From Bermanella marisrubri (GTDB taxonomy: Bacteria; Pseudomonadota; Gammaproteobacteria; Pseudomonadales; Oceanobacteraceae), in assembly GCF_012295615.1 (NCBI RefSeq), contig NZ_CP051183.1, positions 2,445,001-2,509,000 of the forward strand: 64,000 nt of DNA, written 5' to 3'. Below, piece by piece: positions 48,270 to 58,294 of this stretch (position 1 is the stretch's first letter; every line of letters begins with the position of its first letter). A model generated the notes under the pieces. The model worked only from the letters and a program-made list of their open reading frames with translations. It ran no database searches and had not been told where the DNA came from. Position numbers and translations under genes: made by a program.

Positions 48270-48920
48270 TTACTCTTTAATATCCAAACGATAGACATCA
48301 TTGATCTGGCTATTGTCGTTAACAGTCACATTCAAGTTGTTGATCTTACCGTCGTCCAAACCATATACCCATCCGTGTACCGCCAGCTTTTGCCCCCGTG
48401 CCCAAGCTTCCTGCACAATATTGGTATGACATAGATTATATACTTGACGCACTACATTGAGTTCACACAGCAAATTCACACGCTCTTCTTCACTTTCCAG
48501 TCCCTTAAACATAGCTTGCTTCTGATGGTATAAATCTCGAATTTCTAATAACCAATTATCGATTAAGCCAAGCTTCTTATTTTCCATAGCCGCCTTTACA
48601 CCACCACACCCATAATGGCCCACTACGATCACATGCTTAACTTTTAAGACCTCTACCGCAAACTGTAATACAGACAATAAGTTCATATCGGTATGTACTA
48701 CCATATTTGCTACATTACGATGGACGAACAATTCACCTGGAAGTAAGCCTACTATTTCATTAGCGGGCACACGACTATCACTACAGCCGATCCATAAATA
48801 GTCAGGCGCTTGCTGTTTAGCCAGTGTCGGAAAAAACTCCGGATCTTGCTCAGAGATTTTATCCGACCAAGCGCGATTATTTTCAATTAAGTCCTGAAGA
48901 GAACGGCTTTCATTATCCAT
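48270..48920 (-). CDS. can: Beta-class carbonic anhydrase
   Basis: Zinc enzyme interconverting CO2 and bicarbonate in the cytoplasm, 216 residues. Zinc ligands are C46 (GCSDSR), H102 and C105 (GHYGCGG), with D48/R50 the catalytic dyad; each is four residues later than in E. coli Can. The C-terminal WVYGLDDGKI motif is typical. GAAAGTGA precedes the ATG. It lies between MoeB and the FrnE-like gene on the same strand. Confidence 0.96.
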   Translation of the reverse strand: MDNESRSLQDLIENNRAWSDKISEQDPEFFPTLAKQQAPDYLWIGCSDSRVPANEIVGLLPGELFVHRNVANMVVHTDMNLLSVLQFAVEVLKVKHVIVVGHYGCGGVKAAMENKKLGLIDNWLLEIRDLYHQKQAMFKGLESEEERVNLLCELNVVRQVYNLCHTNIVQEAWARGQKLAVHGWVYGLDDGKINNLNVTVNDNSQINDVYRLDIKE

Positions 48921-48998
48921 AAAACATCACTTTCTCATATTGATAGAGTCTTATAACTCTTTGTACACGATATAAACCTTGTTTTCAGCCAATGGTGC

Positions 48999-49745
48999 TT
49001 AGGCGCTGCCGCACACATTACATTGTGGGTTTTTTCGAACTTGAAATGTTCGCCAACTACTGTCGAAGCCATTTAAGGTCCATAACTTTCCATAATTGGG
49101 TTTACCAATCTCGGATAGATACTTAATTGTTTCAAGAGCTTGCATCATTCCTACCATTCCGACCACTGGTGCCAGAATCCCTGATTCACTGCAATTAAAA
49201 CGACTATCGTCTATCTCTGGATATATGCAAGCATAACACGGGCTATCATCTTGCTTCGGATCCACGAACATAAACTGGCCATTTAAGCCGACCGCTGCAC
49301 CGGAGGCCAGTGGCGTGCCTTGCATGATGCAAAGGCGATTGTGCCGCATTCGACTGGCGCTATTATCACAGCAGTCCAACACTACGTCATTGCGATTAAA
49401 TAAATCCGCTAAATCAGTCTCGGGTAAGCGACTACTCACTATGTCAATTTTGATTGTAGAATTGAGAGTCGACAGTGTTTTTGCAGCCGACTCAGCTTTG
49501 TTCATGCCAAGATTATGTTCGTTGTGAACAATTTGTCGCTGAAGATTACTGATCTCAACGCTGTCATCATCAACAAGCGTAATGTGTCCAATTCCACTAG
49601 CAGCTAAATAATACGCAGCACTACTGCCTAACCCCCCTAGACCCAATACAACCACACTGGCATTGAGTAGTTTTTGCTGCCCATCATAATCCATTTCGGG
49701 TAGCAGTATATGACGGCTATAGCGCTCTAATTGCTGATCTTGCAT
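48999..49745 (-). CDS. moeB: Molybdopterin-synthase adenylyltransferase
   Basis: E1-like enzyme that adenylates the C-terminus of MoaD for molybdopterin synthesis, 248 residues. The nucleotide-binding motif VLGLGGLGSSAAYYLAASG, catalytic LQRQIVHNE arginine, and DCCDNSASRMRHN are present. Zinc-binding cysteine pairs are CYAC and the C-terminal CNVC. No ThiS or MoaD lies adjacent; thiF is the close alternative, but length and lack of thiamine neighbours favour MoeB. Confidence 0.9.
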   Translation of the reverse strand: MQDQQLERYSRHILLPEMDYDGQQKLLNASVVVLGLGGLGSSAAYYLAASGIGHITLVDDDSVEISNLQRQIVHNEHNLGMNKAESAAKTLSTLNSTIKIDIVSSRLPETDLADLFNRNDVVLDCCDNSASRMRHNRLCIMQGTPLASGAAVGLNGQFMFVDPKQDDSPCYACIYPEIDDSRFNCSESGILAPVVGMVGMMQALETIKYLSEIGKPNYGKLWTLNGFDSSWRTFQVRKNPQCNVCGSA

Positions 49746-49840
49746 TACGTGCTCGTGTTCATTGACTCTAATGTATTGGCAAACACCTACTATACTTTAT
49801 TTATTTCGTATTTGGTCGATAACCTTAGTATTGGGGTCTA

Positions 49841-51619
49841 TTGCGTATATTTATGATGGCAAAAAATTGCATCACCTTTTTTTATCTCATGTTATTTAGT
49901 GGCATTCTGATAGGCTGCGGTGGTGGCGGAGGCGGCGGAACCGAAAGCCCTGCGCCACAACTCAATTTACCAGATCTGCCTACACCACCAGTGAGCTCAT
50001 TAGATGTTTCGGATAATTACACTGGATTCATCATTGCTAAAAAGCCCATCAGCACCGATCCGGGTTCGGCAGCAAGTGAACAGTTCAGTCAACGTCTTTA
50101 TCAAATAGATGAAAATAATGAGATCAGCGAAGTCGTTCTTAGGGATGCTGACAATGCTGCCATTGATCTAACGGGTAACCTTAGCTTCGTGACCGAAGAA
50201 CATGTTATTCCTCTCGATGTGATGGTGATGAATGAGCAATACATTTTGCTAAGCTTATTTTCCCGAGATTTCGACGGCAATGAAGAGAATGACTACCACA
50301 ATTTACTCATCAGCCTCGACAATGGCAGCGTCGTTGCTGCACCTGTTGGGCTGAATACGTCGGGCAATAGTGGGCGCAGCTTTTTATCGGACCCCGGTCG
50401 TGATTTTTTTCCACCAGACAACCGTTGGAATTTTACCAGTGATCTGTATGTCATTAGTGTCGATTACGATGCACTTGGCATGATGGATACCGACTACAAC
50501 CCAAAATACGAGTTGATTGATCACCACAATGGCGTTCCCTGTCCTGGCACCATATCTAATGAAGAAAACAGCGACGAAACCACTGGTGACGAGGCCGCCG
50601 AAGACACAACAACTGAAGAAGAAACAACCGAAGCGCTCGATTCCGCCAGTGAAACTGACAACCAGACTTGTGTCGATGTTGTCCCTCTTCCAGAGCGCGA
50701 ACAAGAAACCTCTAGCGAAGAGGACAGCGCTGAAGAAGATAGACAAAATGAGGGAAGGACACCCACGGCTCTTTATCGAATGGCGCTGGAGGAAACCAGT
50801 ACGTATGAGCTGATAAAAGTGAATCTGGACGATGATCGTCCCGATCTAGGTCAATTTGTTGCTCTCAGTGATGGTACGCTTATCTATCGCAACGCGGATG
50901 GTGGTGACAACAGTTACCGCGTGGTGCAGCCTGACTGCCCTACGATTACGGGACGTGTCAGCACTGTGCTAATTGCGCCTAAAACCACTTTGATGGTAGC
51001 AGAAAACCGACAGGGTGAAGAAGCGGTATTCGAGGTAAGCGGCAATGCCATCAGCGAACTTTTTTTCTCCTGCAATGGAAACGTCTTGCGCAAGGCCTAC
51101 GCCGCTTTCGACACCACTATGGAAGGGCTCAACCTACCTCTAAATAGCCGGTCCATCGCGCCTTACGACTATGCAACGCCATATATCGTCAATACGCGCT
51201 GCCAGACGATTGAGGCCTTTGAAAACAGCGGATACTTAAACGTACAAACTCCTCTTCCGTTTATACCCGGCTTACCCAGTGGTGATACTCGAGGTCTACG
51301 AAAAAGTCAGTTTCTGGACGGCGACCTATACTGCATTGGCTACAATGAGGCCAGTGAGCTTACCATTAAGCGACTTTCCCCCAATACCAACCCTGTCAGC
51401 TATGAAACGCTGAGTTTTGACTTTGCCGATTGGCTCCCCAATTTCGATACCATACATATGCTAGCTGGTGACAGTGTTACTTTCACAGGTAGCTCTCGAA
51501 CCAACACACAACTAAGAACCGTAATCCTAGACACTGCTGGAAACGAAACCTTGATCACCGACGACTTACAGGGTTTGCAAGTACTACAGCAGATCGAAAT
51601 TAGCCCTCCTGAGCCCTAA
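49841..51619 (+). CDS. Hypothetical polyglycine-tethered lipoprotein
   Basis: A lipoprotein of up to 592 residues. The lipobox LIGC is followed at once by seven glycines, a flexible tether common in marine gammaproteobacterial lipoproteins. TTG at 49841 has GGGG 4 nt upstream; ATG at 49853 has none, so the start is uncertain. The body looks like a beta-propeller or surface domain (DNYTGFIIAKKPI, LISLDNGSVVAAP, ALSDGTLIYRNADGG). An acidic, low-complexity linker of Glu, Asp and Thr lies at about 240-307. Function unknown; no family recognised. RNase II follows in the same direction, unlikely related. Confidence 0.75.
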   Translation: MRIFMMAKNCITFFYLMLFSGILIGCGGGGGGGTESPAPQLNLPDLPTPPVSSLDVSDNYTGFIIAKKPISTDPGSAASEQFSQRLYQIDENNEISEVVLRDADNAAIDLTGNLSFVTEEHVIPLDVMVMNEQYILLSLFSRDFDGNEENDYHNLLISLDNGSVVAAPVGLNTSGNSGRSFLSDPGRDFFPPDNRWNFTSDLYVISVDYDALGMMDTDYNPKYELIDHHNGVPCPGTISNEENSDETTGDEAAEDTTTEEETTEALDSASETDNQTCVDVVPLPEREQETSSEEDSAEEDRQNEGRTPTALYRMALEETSTYELIKVNLDDDRPDLGQFVALSDGTLIYRNADGGDNSYRVVQPDCPTITGRVSTVLIAPKTTLMVAENRQGEEAVFEVSGNAISELFFSCNGNVLRKAYAAFDTTMEGLNLPLNSRSIAPYDYATPYIVNTRCQTIEAFENSGYLNVQTPLPFIPGLPSGDTRGLRKSQFLDGDLYCIGYNEASELTIKRLSPNTNPVSYETLSFDFADWLPNFDTIHMLAGDSVTFTGSSRTNTQLRTVILDTAGNETLITDDLQGLQVLQQIEISPPEP

Positions 51620-51717
51620 ACCCCCGACCAATTGCTATGGAATTTGCCCAAATGCGCCCTCGTTTGCATCGCGGCAAAGTGTTACTATCGCTCTTATTTT
51701 TTATTGATCATAGCCCA

Positions 51718-53643
51718 ATGCTGAATTCCGATAGCCTAGCGCAACTGAAAAGCCTAAAAACACAGATAAAAACCGATCAAGAAGCCAATTTGCAAGAAGG
51801 GACTGTACGAGGCAGTGCCGGAAGATTTGGTTTTGTGAGTAATGAGCAGGGAGAATCCTTCTTTTTACCACCCGATGAGATGGCAAAAGTGTTCCCCGGG
51901 GACGAGATACGTTTCTCCACCAAAGAAGATGACAAAGGCAAGACACAAGCCATTGTCGAAAAATTAATCAAATCCTACTTCAAATCCTTCTGCGGCTATT
52001 TCGTCAAACGCGGTAAAGCTCAGTTTGTGGTACCAGATATACATCAACTGAACAACTGGATTTATATCCCACCAGAAGCCTGCAAAGACGTGAACGAAAA
52101 CGACTGGCTGCAATGCGAAGTAACGCGTCACCCATATCCCAAGGGTAAACCTCAGGCTAAAATATTGAAAAACCTAGGGCAACTTTCAGAGCCCGGATTT
52201 GAACGCCAATACGCCATTACCAAATTCAATCTATCCCACGAATGGCCAGATATCATTTCGTCCGAGTTAGCTATCCTTGGTGAAGATCGTATCCCAGCAT
52301 TAAGCGAGGGCCGAGTCGACCTAAGTGATCATGCTTTTGTGACGATCGATAGCGAACATACTCGGGATATGGACGATGCGCTTTACGCAGAGAAAACCGA
52401 AGATGGCTATCGACTTCATGTAGCCATCGCTGATCCAAGTGCTTGGTTTGGACCGAACACCAGTCTCGATCGCGAAGCACGCAGTCGTGGCAATTCTCTT
52501 TATTTTCCGGGTCGCAGCCTAGCGATGTTACCGCAAGAGTTGTCCAATGGCCTATGCTCACTTTTGGAGGGCGAAAAACGCCTAGCTCTAGTGTGTGTCT
52601 TAAGCATTGGCACAGATGGTGAGCTTAACCATTACGAATTCAAAGAAGCCACAGTAACATCCCATGCAAAATTGAGTTATAACCAAGTAACTGAATTTTT
52701 AGAAGGTGAGAAAGACGCTGTCAAAGCCGAGCTACAAGATAGTTTGCTAATACTCCATGAGACCACGCAAGCGCTTCATCAAGGTCGTATTCGCAACAAT
52801 CTAATTATGGAAGATCGTGACGACTATTATTTAACCGTCGGTGACAATGGCAAACTACAAAGCATCGTTCGTACTGAACGCAATACTGCACAAAAACTGG
52901 TAGAAGAAGCCATGCTAGCAGCCAACAAAAGCTGCGCTCAATTTCTTAAAGAAATAGGCATAGGTATTTTTGTCGATCATCCCGGTTTTCGCACTGAGCG
53001 TATCGGCGACATCAAACAAATTGTGCAAGATAAAGAGATAGGATTTGAGGGCAACTTTGCTGAACTGGAAGGTTATAAATCACTTATTCGTGCTGTTGAT
53101 GCTAAAGAATTTGATGAACCGATTAAAACTTTATTAAGTCGTTTTCTCTCCCGCAGTGAATACAGCCTGGAAGCCAAACCCCATATGGGAATGGGCTTCG
53201 AATGCTATACAACATTCACCTCACCCATCCGTAAATACAGTGATTTATTAATCCACCGTATTATTAAAGCCCACTTGTCAGAGCAAAAGCAGCTAGAGAT
53301 AAATGATGAAACCATTGCCTTGTTGCAAGATGCATTGGTCACTGGCCGTCGTGCTGTTAACTTGGCAGAACATTGGTTGAAACTTCAATATTTGGACAAG
53401 CTAAAAGAAAACCAATTCGATGGTGTTATTTCACAAATCAACCCTGGTGGCTTAACCGTCACGATTACTGAACTTGGCCTAGATGGTTTCATTGATTTGC
53501 GCAAAAACAAAGCTCTGAGTTTTAATCGTACTTATCTCATGTTTGAGGGTGAGAAGCAGACCTTTACGTTAGATCAAAAAGTAAAAGTCGAGGTTAAAAA
53601 AGCAGATTTAGTTGATCGTAAACTAGAACTAGCCATCGTTTAA
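51718..53643 (+). CDS. rnb: Exoribonuclease II
   Basis: 3'-5' exoribonuclease of 641 residues from the preferred ATG at 51718, matching E. coli RNase II (644). An in-frame ATG at 51637 would add 27 residues without similarity. Domains: cold-shock RNA-binding segment (GRFGFVSNEQGESFFLPPDEM), RNB catalytic core with HTRDMDDALYAEK aspartates near 213-218, EEAMLAANKSCAQFL and TSPIRKYSDLLIHR, and C-terminal S1 domain (GVISQINPGGLTVTI). It degrades mRNA in the cytoplasm. Weak Shine-Dalgarno. Confidence 0.94.
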   Translation: MLNSDSLAQLKSLKTQIKTDQEANLQEGTVRGSAGRFGFVSNEQGESFFLPPDEMAKVFPGDEIRFSTKEDDKGKTQAIVEKLIKSYFKSFCGYFVKRGKAQFVVPDIHQLNNWIYIPPEACKDVNENDWLQCEVTRHPYPKGKPQAKILKNLGQLSEPGFERQYAITKFNLSHEWPDIISSELAILGEDRIPALSEGRVDLSDHAFVTIDSEHTRDMDDALYAEKTEDGYRLHVAIADPSAWFGPNTSLDREARSRGNSLYFPGRSLAMLPQELSNGLCSLLEGEKRLALVCVLSIGTDGELNHYEFKEATVTSHAKLSYNQVTEFLEGEKDAVKAELQDSLLILHETTQALHQGRIRNNLIMEDRDDYYLTVGDNGKLQSIVRTERNTAQKLVEEAMLAANKSCAQFLKEIGIGIFVDHPGFRTERIGDIKQIVQDKEIGFEGNFAELEGYKSLIRAVDAKEFDEPIKTLLSRFLSRSEYSLEAKPHMGMGFECYTTFTSPIRKYSDLLIHRIIKAHLSEQKQLEINDETIALLQDALVTGRRAVNLAEHWLKLQYLDKLKENQFDGVISQINPGGLTVTITELGLDGFIDLRKNKALSFNRTYLMFEGEKQTFTLDQKVKVEVKKADLVDRKLELAIV

Positions 53644-53660
53644 CCTAGTCTTATAATTAG

Positions 53661-53701
53661 AAATGGCAGCTGTACATAATGAAAATGCATGGCTGCTATT
53701 T
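53661..53701. terminator. Hairpin between convergent rnb and the spermidine-synthase-like gene
   Basis: AAATGGCAGC (53661-53670) pairs with GCTGCTATTT (53692-53701) with one G-T pair, A-run left, T-run right, loop about 21 nt. It ends with the stop codon of the minus-strand gene, so it may serve both genes. Confidence 0.6.
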
Positions 53702-54403
53702 CAATTTAGCAAGATCAAATTGTAGTCGACACGTCTTATAACGCTGATCCAGTAGCTTGTGCTGCTGTAAATTCACATCAAAAGCTTCTCTGCTTAGTAA
53801 TTCATCTGAATACACGCACACTTCATTTTCATATAGTGGATGACGCAAACGATATCCTTGTTTGAATTGTTTCTTAAGTGATGAATGGCCTTCTACGTCA
53901 TCAATAATATTAATACTGAGCAAACCATCATACGTTAAAGCGCGTGTATAAAGTGTATCGTTTAATGATGTTTGTCTTAATGGATTCCCATCAAGATGTC
54001 CGAACACATCATCTATCACCCAATCAAATTTCTTGCGGTTCTTTTTCAAAAATTCATAAGCATCACCTTGATGAATAGTCACACCACTAATCTTGAAAAA
54101 CCGTTTCGCAATGTAGATATGCTGGGGATCTAATTCAACACAGTCGATCTGGGCCTTTGGGAAAAAATACTGAATCATTTTCACCAGCGCTCCCCCCCCT
54201 AGGCCCAGCAATAATACTTTACGTGGTGAGGATGCTTTGAAAAATGCAGGCAACACCAGCAAATCCCAAATAGCACCAGAGATCACCTGATTGGGATTAT
54301 ATTGGGTATGCAAAACCGAGTTGGAATACAAACGAATACTAGAGCCTGCAGTACGCACTTCATAATGACAATCCGCAGTATGCTTCTGATAAATAACCGC
54401 CAC
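53696..54403 (-). CDS. Spermidine-synthase-like methyltransferase-fold protein
   Basis: A 235-residue protein of the SpeE/class I fold. The nucleotide-binding motif LLLGLGGGALVKM and CVELDPQHIYIA (acidic residue for ribose) are clear, with DWVIDDVFGH near the catalytic site. SpeE uses D-x-x-D there to bind the diamine and start aminopropyl transfer; the second Asp pattern is altered, so transfer activity is doubtful. It starts with GTG 4 bp after the stop of tcdA and is coupled to it. The run of eight C in the coding strand complement encodes three glycines of the motif. Confidence 0.85.
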   Translation of the reverse strand: MAVIYQKHTADCHYEVRTAGSSIRLYSNSVLHTQYNPNQVISGAIWDLLVLPAFFKASSPRKVLLLGLGGGALVKMIQYFFPKAQIDCVELDPQHIYIAKRFFKISGVTIHQGDAYEFLKKNRKKFDWVIDDVFGHLDGNPLRQTSLNDTLYTRALTYDGLLSINIIDDVEGHSSLKKQFKQGYRLRHPLYENEVCVYSDELLSREAFDVNLQQHKLLDQRYKTCRLQFDLAKLK

Positions 54404-54407
54404 AGGC

Positions 54408-55187
54408 TTATGCTTCTGCTTTTTTCGCTAAACGCTTTGCCACTTCCGCTGCCGCAACAAAGCCAAAAGTAGCTGTAACCATAGTAGAAGCACCAAAACC
54501 ACCGGAACAATCAAGCCTCACAGCACCGTCGTCGAAGCTCTTTTGCTGGCAAACACTTCCATCAGGTTGCGGATATTTAAGTTGCTCAGTCGAATATACA
54601 CACGGAATGCCGTAAGTGCGTTTTTGATTACGAGAAAAACCATATTCTCGACGTAATAAGCTGCGTACTTTTTTGGCTAGAGGATCATTATAGGTCTTGT
54701 TGATGTCGGCTACCGAAATCTGGGTCGGGTCAAGCTGACCACCCGCTGCTCCTGTGGTCACGATAGGCATCTTGTTACGCTTACAATATGCGATTAAAGA
54801 CGCTTTTACCTTAACTGAATCAATGGCATCTACAACAAAGTCAACACCAGACAGCAGTTCGTTATGGTTGTTTTGTGTCAAAAAACTCATGACCGCTTCT
54901 ACGTGTATATCGGGATTAATGCCTCGCAAACGTTCTGCCATCGCATCCACCTTCAATTGTCCCACAGTGGACGTCAACGTGTGTATCTGGCGATTGGTAT
55001 TGGTCACGCAGATGTCGTCAAGATCGATTAATTTAATATGCTCAAAACCCGAACGTGCAAGTGCCTCAGCCACCCACGATCCCACACCGCCAATGCCAAT
55101 AACGGCGATACGCGATTGCTTGAATACACTGACTGCGTTCACGCCATATAGGCGCGCAATGCCTGAAAAACGATCCTGATAACTCAC
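54408..55187 (-). CDS. tcdA: tRNA threonylcarbamoyladenosine dehydratase
   Basis: E1-like enzyme (CsdL) that cyclises t6A37 to ct6A in ANN-decoding tRNAs, 259 residues. The ATP loop VIGIGGVGSWVAEALARSG, DLDDICVTNTNRQ, and DAIDSVKVKASLI are present with GIPCVYSTE and the C-terminal GASTMVTATFGF that marks TcdA. The start codon is GTG with AGGTGA upstream. It heads a two-gene unit with the spermidine-synthase-like gene. Confidence 0.92.
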   Translation of the reverse strand: MSYQDRFSGIARLYGVNAVSVFKQSRIAVIGIGGVGSWVAEALARSGFEHIKLIDLDDICVTNTNRQIHTLTSTVGQLKVDAMAERLRGINPDIHVEAVMSFLTQNNHNELLSGVDFVVDAIDSVKVKASLIAYCKRNKMPIVTTGAAGGQLDPTQISVADINKTYNDPLAKKVRSLLRREYGFSRNQKRTYGIPCVYSTEQLKYPQPDGSVCQQKSFDDGAVRLDCSGGFGASTMVTATFGFVAAAEVAKRLAKKAEA

Positions 55188-55409
55188 AAATTCACCTATT
55201 GCGTTGAGCTTACGAGTATAACATTTGTTTACAAATTACCTGAATATGTAAACAGAATTCACTGAAATAATGTGGATAATGGCCAATATCGACATGATGG
55301 GTACAAATGCACCAAAATTAATTGCGAACCGTGGTTCATTCTTTAATATGTGCATTTCGGCCCAACAACAAAAACATAATCCACAAACCATCTGTGGTGG
55401 GTATGCACC

Positions 55410-56462
55410 GTGAACATGATCAAACAAATGCCATCAGGCAATGATGTTAAGTTATCCATTCTAGGGGATCAGCCTTACCCCGCTTATGAACTACGCAATA
55501 TTGTACGCTTTTTAGATGACACAGATTGGCAAGCAGGAGCAAAGCTACTTGACCAAATCCAAATATCTGAGGATGAACTCAAGCAAGATTTTATTCCCGC
55601 TTACAAAGTGCTAGATGGATTCCACTACTGTGCTAAGCATTATGGCCCCGTACTTGCTGCTCGTATCGGTCAAAGCTATTCGGTTGAAGACCTCGGTGTA
55701 TTTGGGTATGCGATTGCATCCAGTCAGAACCTAGGACATGCCTTGGCACTGACCGACCAATACCATTCATTACTAGGCAATTTACTGAAGCGCGTGACGC
55801 TCAGTCATTCAGATTATCTAAAATGTAAACTTCTCAATATCCAAAATCTTGATGCTGATACTCTTAGTTTTTTTATCGCCTTATCAAACAGTGCAAAACT
55901 GCATCTAGGCCGCAAAATTTTCGGCGATGATTTGCACTACCAAGAAGTATTTTTCACGTTTAGTGACGAGGATAACCGCGCAGTCTATGAAACTATTTAC
56001 GGCTGCCCAATAGAGTTTAATGCTGACCATAATGGATGGAGCATAGATAAAAACGATTTAAAACGGACTAAGCTAGTTAGCCATAATGAAGATATGAAAA
56101 ATTATCTCCCGTATTGCAATGAACTCATGGAAGATCTCAAACAAAAAGACTCTTTAGTAAATGAAATTCAACAGATTTTGATTAGTTGCGCGGGGGATTA
56201 CCCCGATATTGAGATGTTGGCCAGCGCATTTAATGTAAGCTCCCGTACACTGCGACGTCAGCTTGCAAACGTGGGTACAAGTTACCAAAAAATATTAAAT
56301 AAAGTGCGCTGCCACTTGTCCATCGAGTATCTTAGTAAAACCGATATTGCTATAGAAGATATCAGCAATTTGATTGGTTTTAGCGATGTAACCAATTTCC
56401 GTCACGCCTTTAAAAAGTGGGTTGGACAAACACCCAGCTACTATCGAAAACATTACATATAG
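55410..56462 (+). CDS. AraC family transcriptional regulator
   Basis: A 350-residue regulator. The N-terminal 220 residues match the PF12625-type sensing domain of OruR/ArgR/Bdh-like AraC regulators (HYGPVLAARIGQSYSVEDLG). The C-terminal helix-turn-helix pair spans about 255-345: DIEMLASAFNVSSRTLRRQL and IEDISNLIGFSDVTNFRHAFKKWVGQTPSYYRK. The start is GTG 55410 or ATG 55416. It lies in front of the beta-helix and cytochrome lipoproteins in the same direction, and probably controls them. Confidence 0.9.
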   Translation: MNMIKQMPSGNDVKLSILGDQPYPAYELRNIVRFLDDTDWQAGAKLLDQIQISEDELKQDFIPAYKVLDGFHYCAKHYGPVLAARIGQSYSVEDLGVFGYAIASSQNLGHALALTDQYHSLLGNLLKRVTLSHSDYLKCKLLNIQNLDADTLSFFIALSNSAKLHLGRKIFGDDLHYQEVFFTFSDEDNRAVYETIYGCPIEFNADHNGWSIDKNDLKRTKLVSHNEDMKNYLPYCNELMEDLKQKDSLVNEIQQILISCAGDYPDIEMLASAFNVSSRTLRRQLANVGTSYQKILNKVRCHLSIEYLSKTDIAIEDISNLIGFSDVTNFRHAFKKWVGQTPSYYRKHYI

Positions 56463-56476
56463 CTTTGAATAAGGCA

Positions 56477-56518
56477 GGTGATATTCGGTCATAAACGACA
56501 AAACGGCCAAATATCACC
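56477..56518. promoter_or_regulatory. Inverted repeat between the AraC gene and the beta-helix gene
   Basis: GGTGATATT (56477-56485) pairs exactly with AATATCACC (56510-56518), and the inner GG/CC extends the stem. No T-run follows, so it may be a weak terminator of the AraC gene or a regulator site. Confidence 0.4.
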
Positions 56519-56584
56519 TCACTCTCCTTTCCTGACCCACTCTATTCTATTGATCACGAGTAATCGTAGAATCAGAGGGTCAAC

Positions 56585-58219
56585 ATGAAGACGATAAAAA
56601 CAATAAAACTTGCCACTGCCGTTGCAGCGGGCTTAACACTTGCTGCATGCGGAAGTGATAGTAAAAATTCACCTGTTACTATGTCTATGGCTGCAAACTC
56701 AAATGCATCAGTAGTAGCACTAACAAAAATAACAGATTCAACTTGTTTTGAAGCCAACGAATGTAGTGCTTCAGGTTATACGTTCCCGAACGATGCCATT
56801 GTAATTGACGCAACAAGTGGTGAGGATATTACCAACAAACTATCAGCTGCGGTTAATGACGCAAGCCAAAATTCGGTAATCGTTCTCCCTAAAGGTACTT
56901 TTAAAGTAAACAAGTCACTTGCAATTAGCTCTTCGCAATCAGGATTAACTCTAGTGGGTTACGGTATCGACCAAACCAAACTAGATTTCTCTGACTCCTC
57001 TGCGGATGACGGCATAAAGATTACCGGTGGCACCAACTTCGTATTGCGTGACTTTTCCGTTTATGAAGCAGCCAAAAATGGTATCAAAGTGGACCAAGTA
57101 AATGGTATTCATTTCAACTACGTTTCTGCTATTTGGGAAACACCATTAAACGCTGAGTCTGAAGAAAGTGGTGCCAATGGCATCTACGGATTGTACCCCG
57201 TAGGCTCGCAGAATGTATTAGTTGAAAACAGCTACTCTAAAGGCTCTGTGGACGCAGGTATCTATGTGGGTCAATCGGACAATATCGTTGTGCGTAATAA
57301 CGTCGCCGAACACAATATTGCTGGTATCGAAATTGAAAACTCCTCAAACGCCGACGTCTATGAGAACGTAACCTTTGACAATACAGGAGGCATTTTAATT
57401 TTTGATCTGCCAGGACTAGATAAAGCATTCGGTAGCAACGTACGTATCTTTAACAATCACAGCTACGATAACAATTTACCCAATTATGGTTCCGGTTTCG
57501 TAGGCTACATCCCTAAGGGAACTGGGGCATTGGTTCTAGCATCAGATGGAGTGGAGTTTTATAGTAATCAATTTGATGATAACGATACTCAAGCCATTGC
57601 TCTAACAAGCTTCTTTTTAATTGACGAAGATATTGAAAGCTATGGTGCAAATTATGGCGCTACAATCATGAACGGCTGGACGCCAATCACCAACAATATA
57701 TATATCCATGAAAATAACTATAAAAATAATGCGAGTGACCCTGATTTAGATCCTGAAACGTCATTGCTGGCTGAAGTATCTCTTGGTTATCTCGCTGGTC
57801 AAAATTCAGCAGGAAAAGCAGTAACTCATCCAGCCATTATTTACGATGGTATTGGTCAACTTCTAACTGAAGCTGGCGCGTTGACTGATATGGGGCTTAA
57901 CCCTGGCACCTTCACAGATACTATGTGTGTCGAACACAGTGTGGATCAAAACGACAATGGCTCAACCCTTAATATTGGTTCTGTATACGGGCTCAATCCT
58001 ACAGAGTTAGATGCCGAAAATAATCCAGTGAACTTTGATGAAAATGATAAACCTGTTCCAACCCTTCGTGTAGGCGAATTGGGCTCGGATAGCAACACTC
58101 TATTGAAGTGCTCTACTTCACCCACTCGTTTAAATCCGTCTATAGCAACCATTAATGGCGTTACCTATGGTTGTGGTGCAGGTGGTGACGATGAAAATTC
58201 AGATAGTTGTAACCTGTAG
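56585..58219 (+). CDS. Right-handed parallel beta-helix lipoprotein (TIGR03805-like)
   Basis: Lipoprotein of 544 residues; lipobox LAAC at 20-22. GAGGG precedes the ATG. From about residue 80 it shows parallel beta-helix rungs with repeated Asn ladders (NFVLRDFSVYEAAKNGIKV, DNIVVRNNVAEHNIAGIEI, NADVYENVTFDNTGGILI), closely like the TIGR03805 family. The C-terminal part contains several cysteines. It is followed by a diheme cytochrome in the usual TIGR03805/TIGR03806 pairing. The helix probably binds a polysaccharide or scaffolds the cytochrome; function not known. Confidence 0.88.
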   Translation: MKTIKTIKLATAVAAGLTLAACGSDSKNSPVTMSMAANSNASVVALTKITDSTCFEANECSASGYTFPNDAIVIDATSGEDITNKLSAAVNDASQNSVIVLPKGTFKVNKSLAISSSQSGLTLVGYGIDQTKLDFSDSSADDGIKITGGTNFVLRDFSVYEAAKNGIKVDQVNGIHFNYVSAIWETPLNAESEESGANGIYGLYPVGSQNVLVENSYSKGSVDAGIYVGQSDNIVVRNNVAEHNIAGIEIENSSNADVYENVTFDNTGGILIFDLPGLDKAFGSNVRIFNNHSYDNNLPNYGSGFVGYIPKGTGALVLASDGVEFYSNQFDDNDTQAIALTSFFLIDEDIESYGANYGATIMNGWTPITNNIYIHENNYKNNASDPDLDPETSLLAEVSLGYLAGQNSAGKAVTHPAIIYDGIGQLLTEAGALTDMGLNPGTFTDTMCVEHSVDQNDNGSTLNIGSVYGLNPTELDAENNPVNFDENDKPVPTLRVGELGSDSNTLLKCSTSPTRLNPSIATINGVTYGCGAGGDDENSDSCNL

Positions 58220-58233
58220 TTTCATTGTTCCTA

Positions 58234-58257
58234 GGGTGCCTAATCGGGCACCCTTTA
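58234..58257 (+). terminator. Terminator between the beta-helix and cytochrome genes
   Basis: Stem GGGTGCC/GGCACCC with loop TAATCG followed by TTT lies 15 nt after the first stop. With only a short T-run it may let part of transcription pass to the cytochrome gene. Confidence 0.6.
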
Positions 58258-58294
58258 CTTCAACAATTAGATTATTCTCGACAAGGTTTATCAC

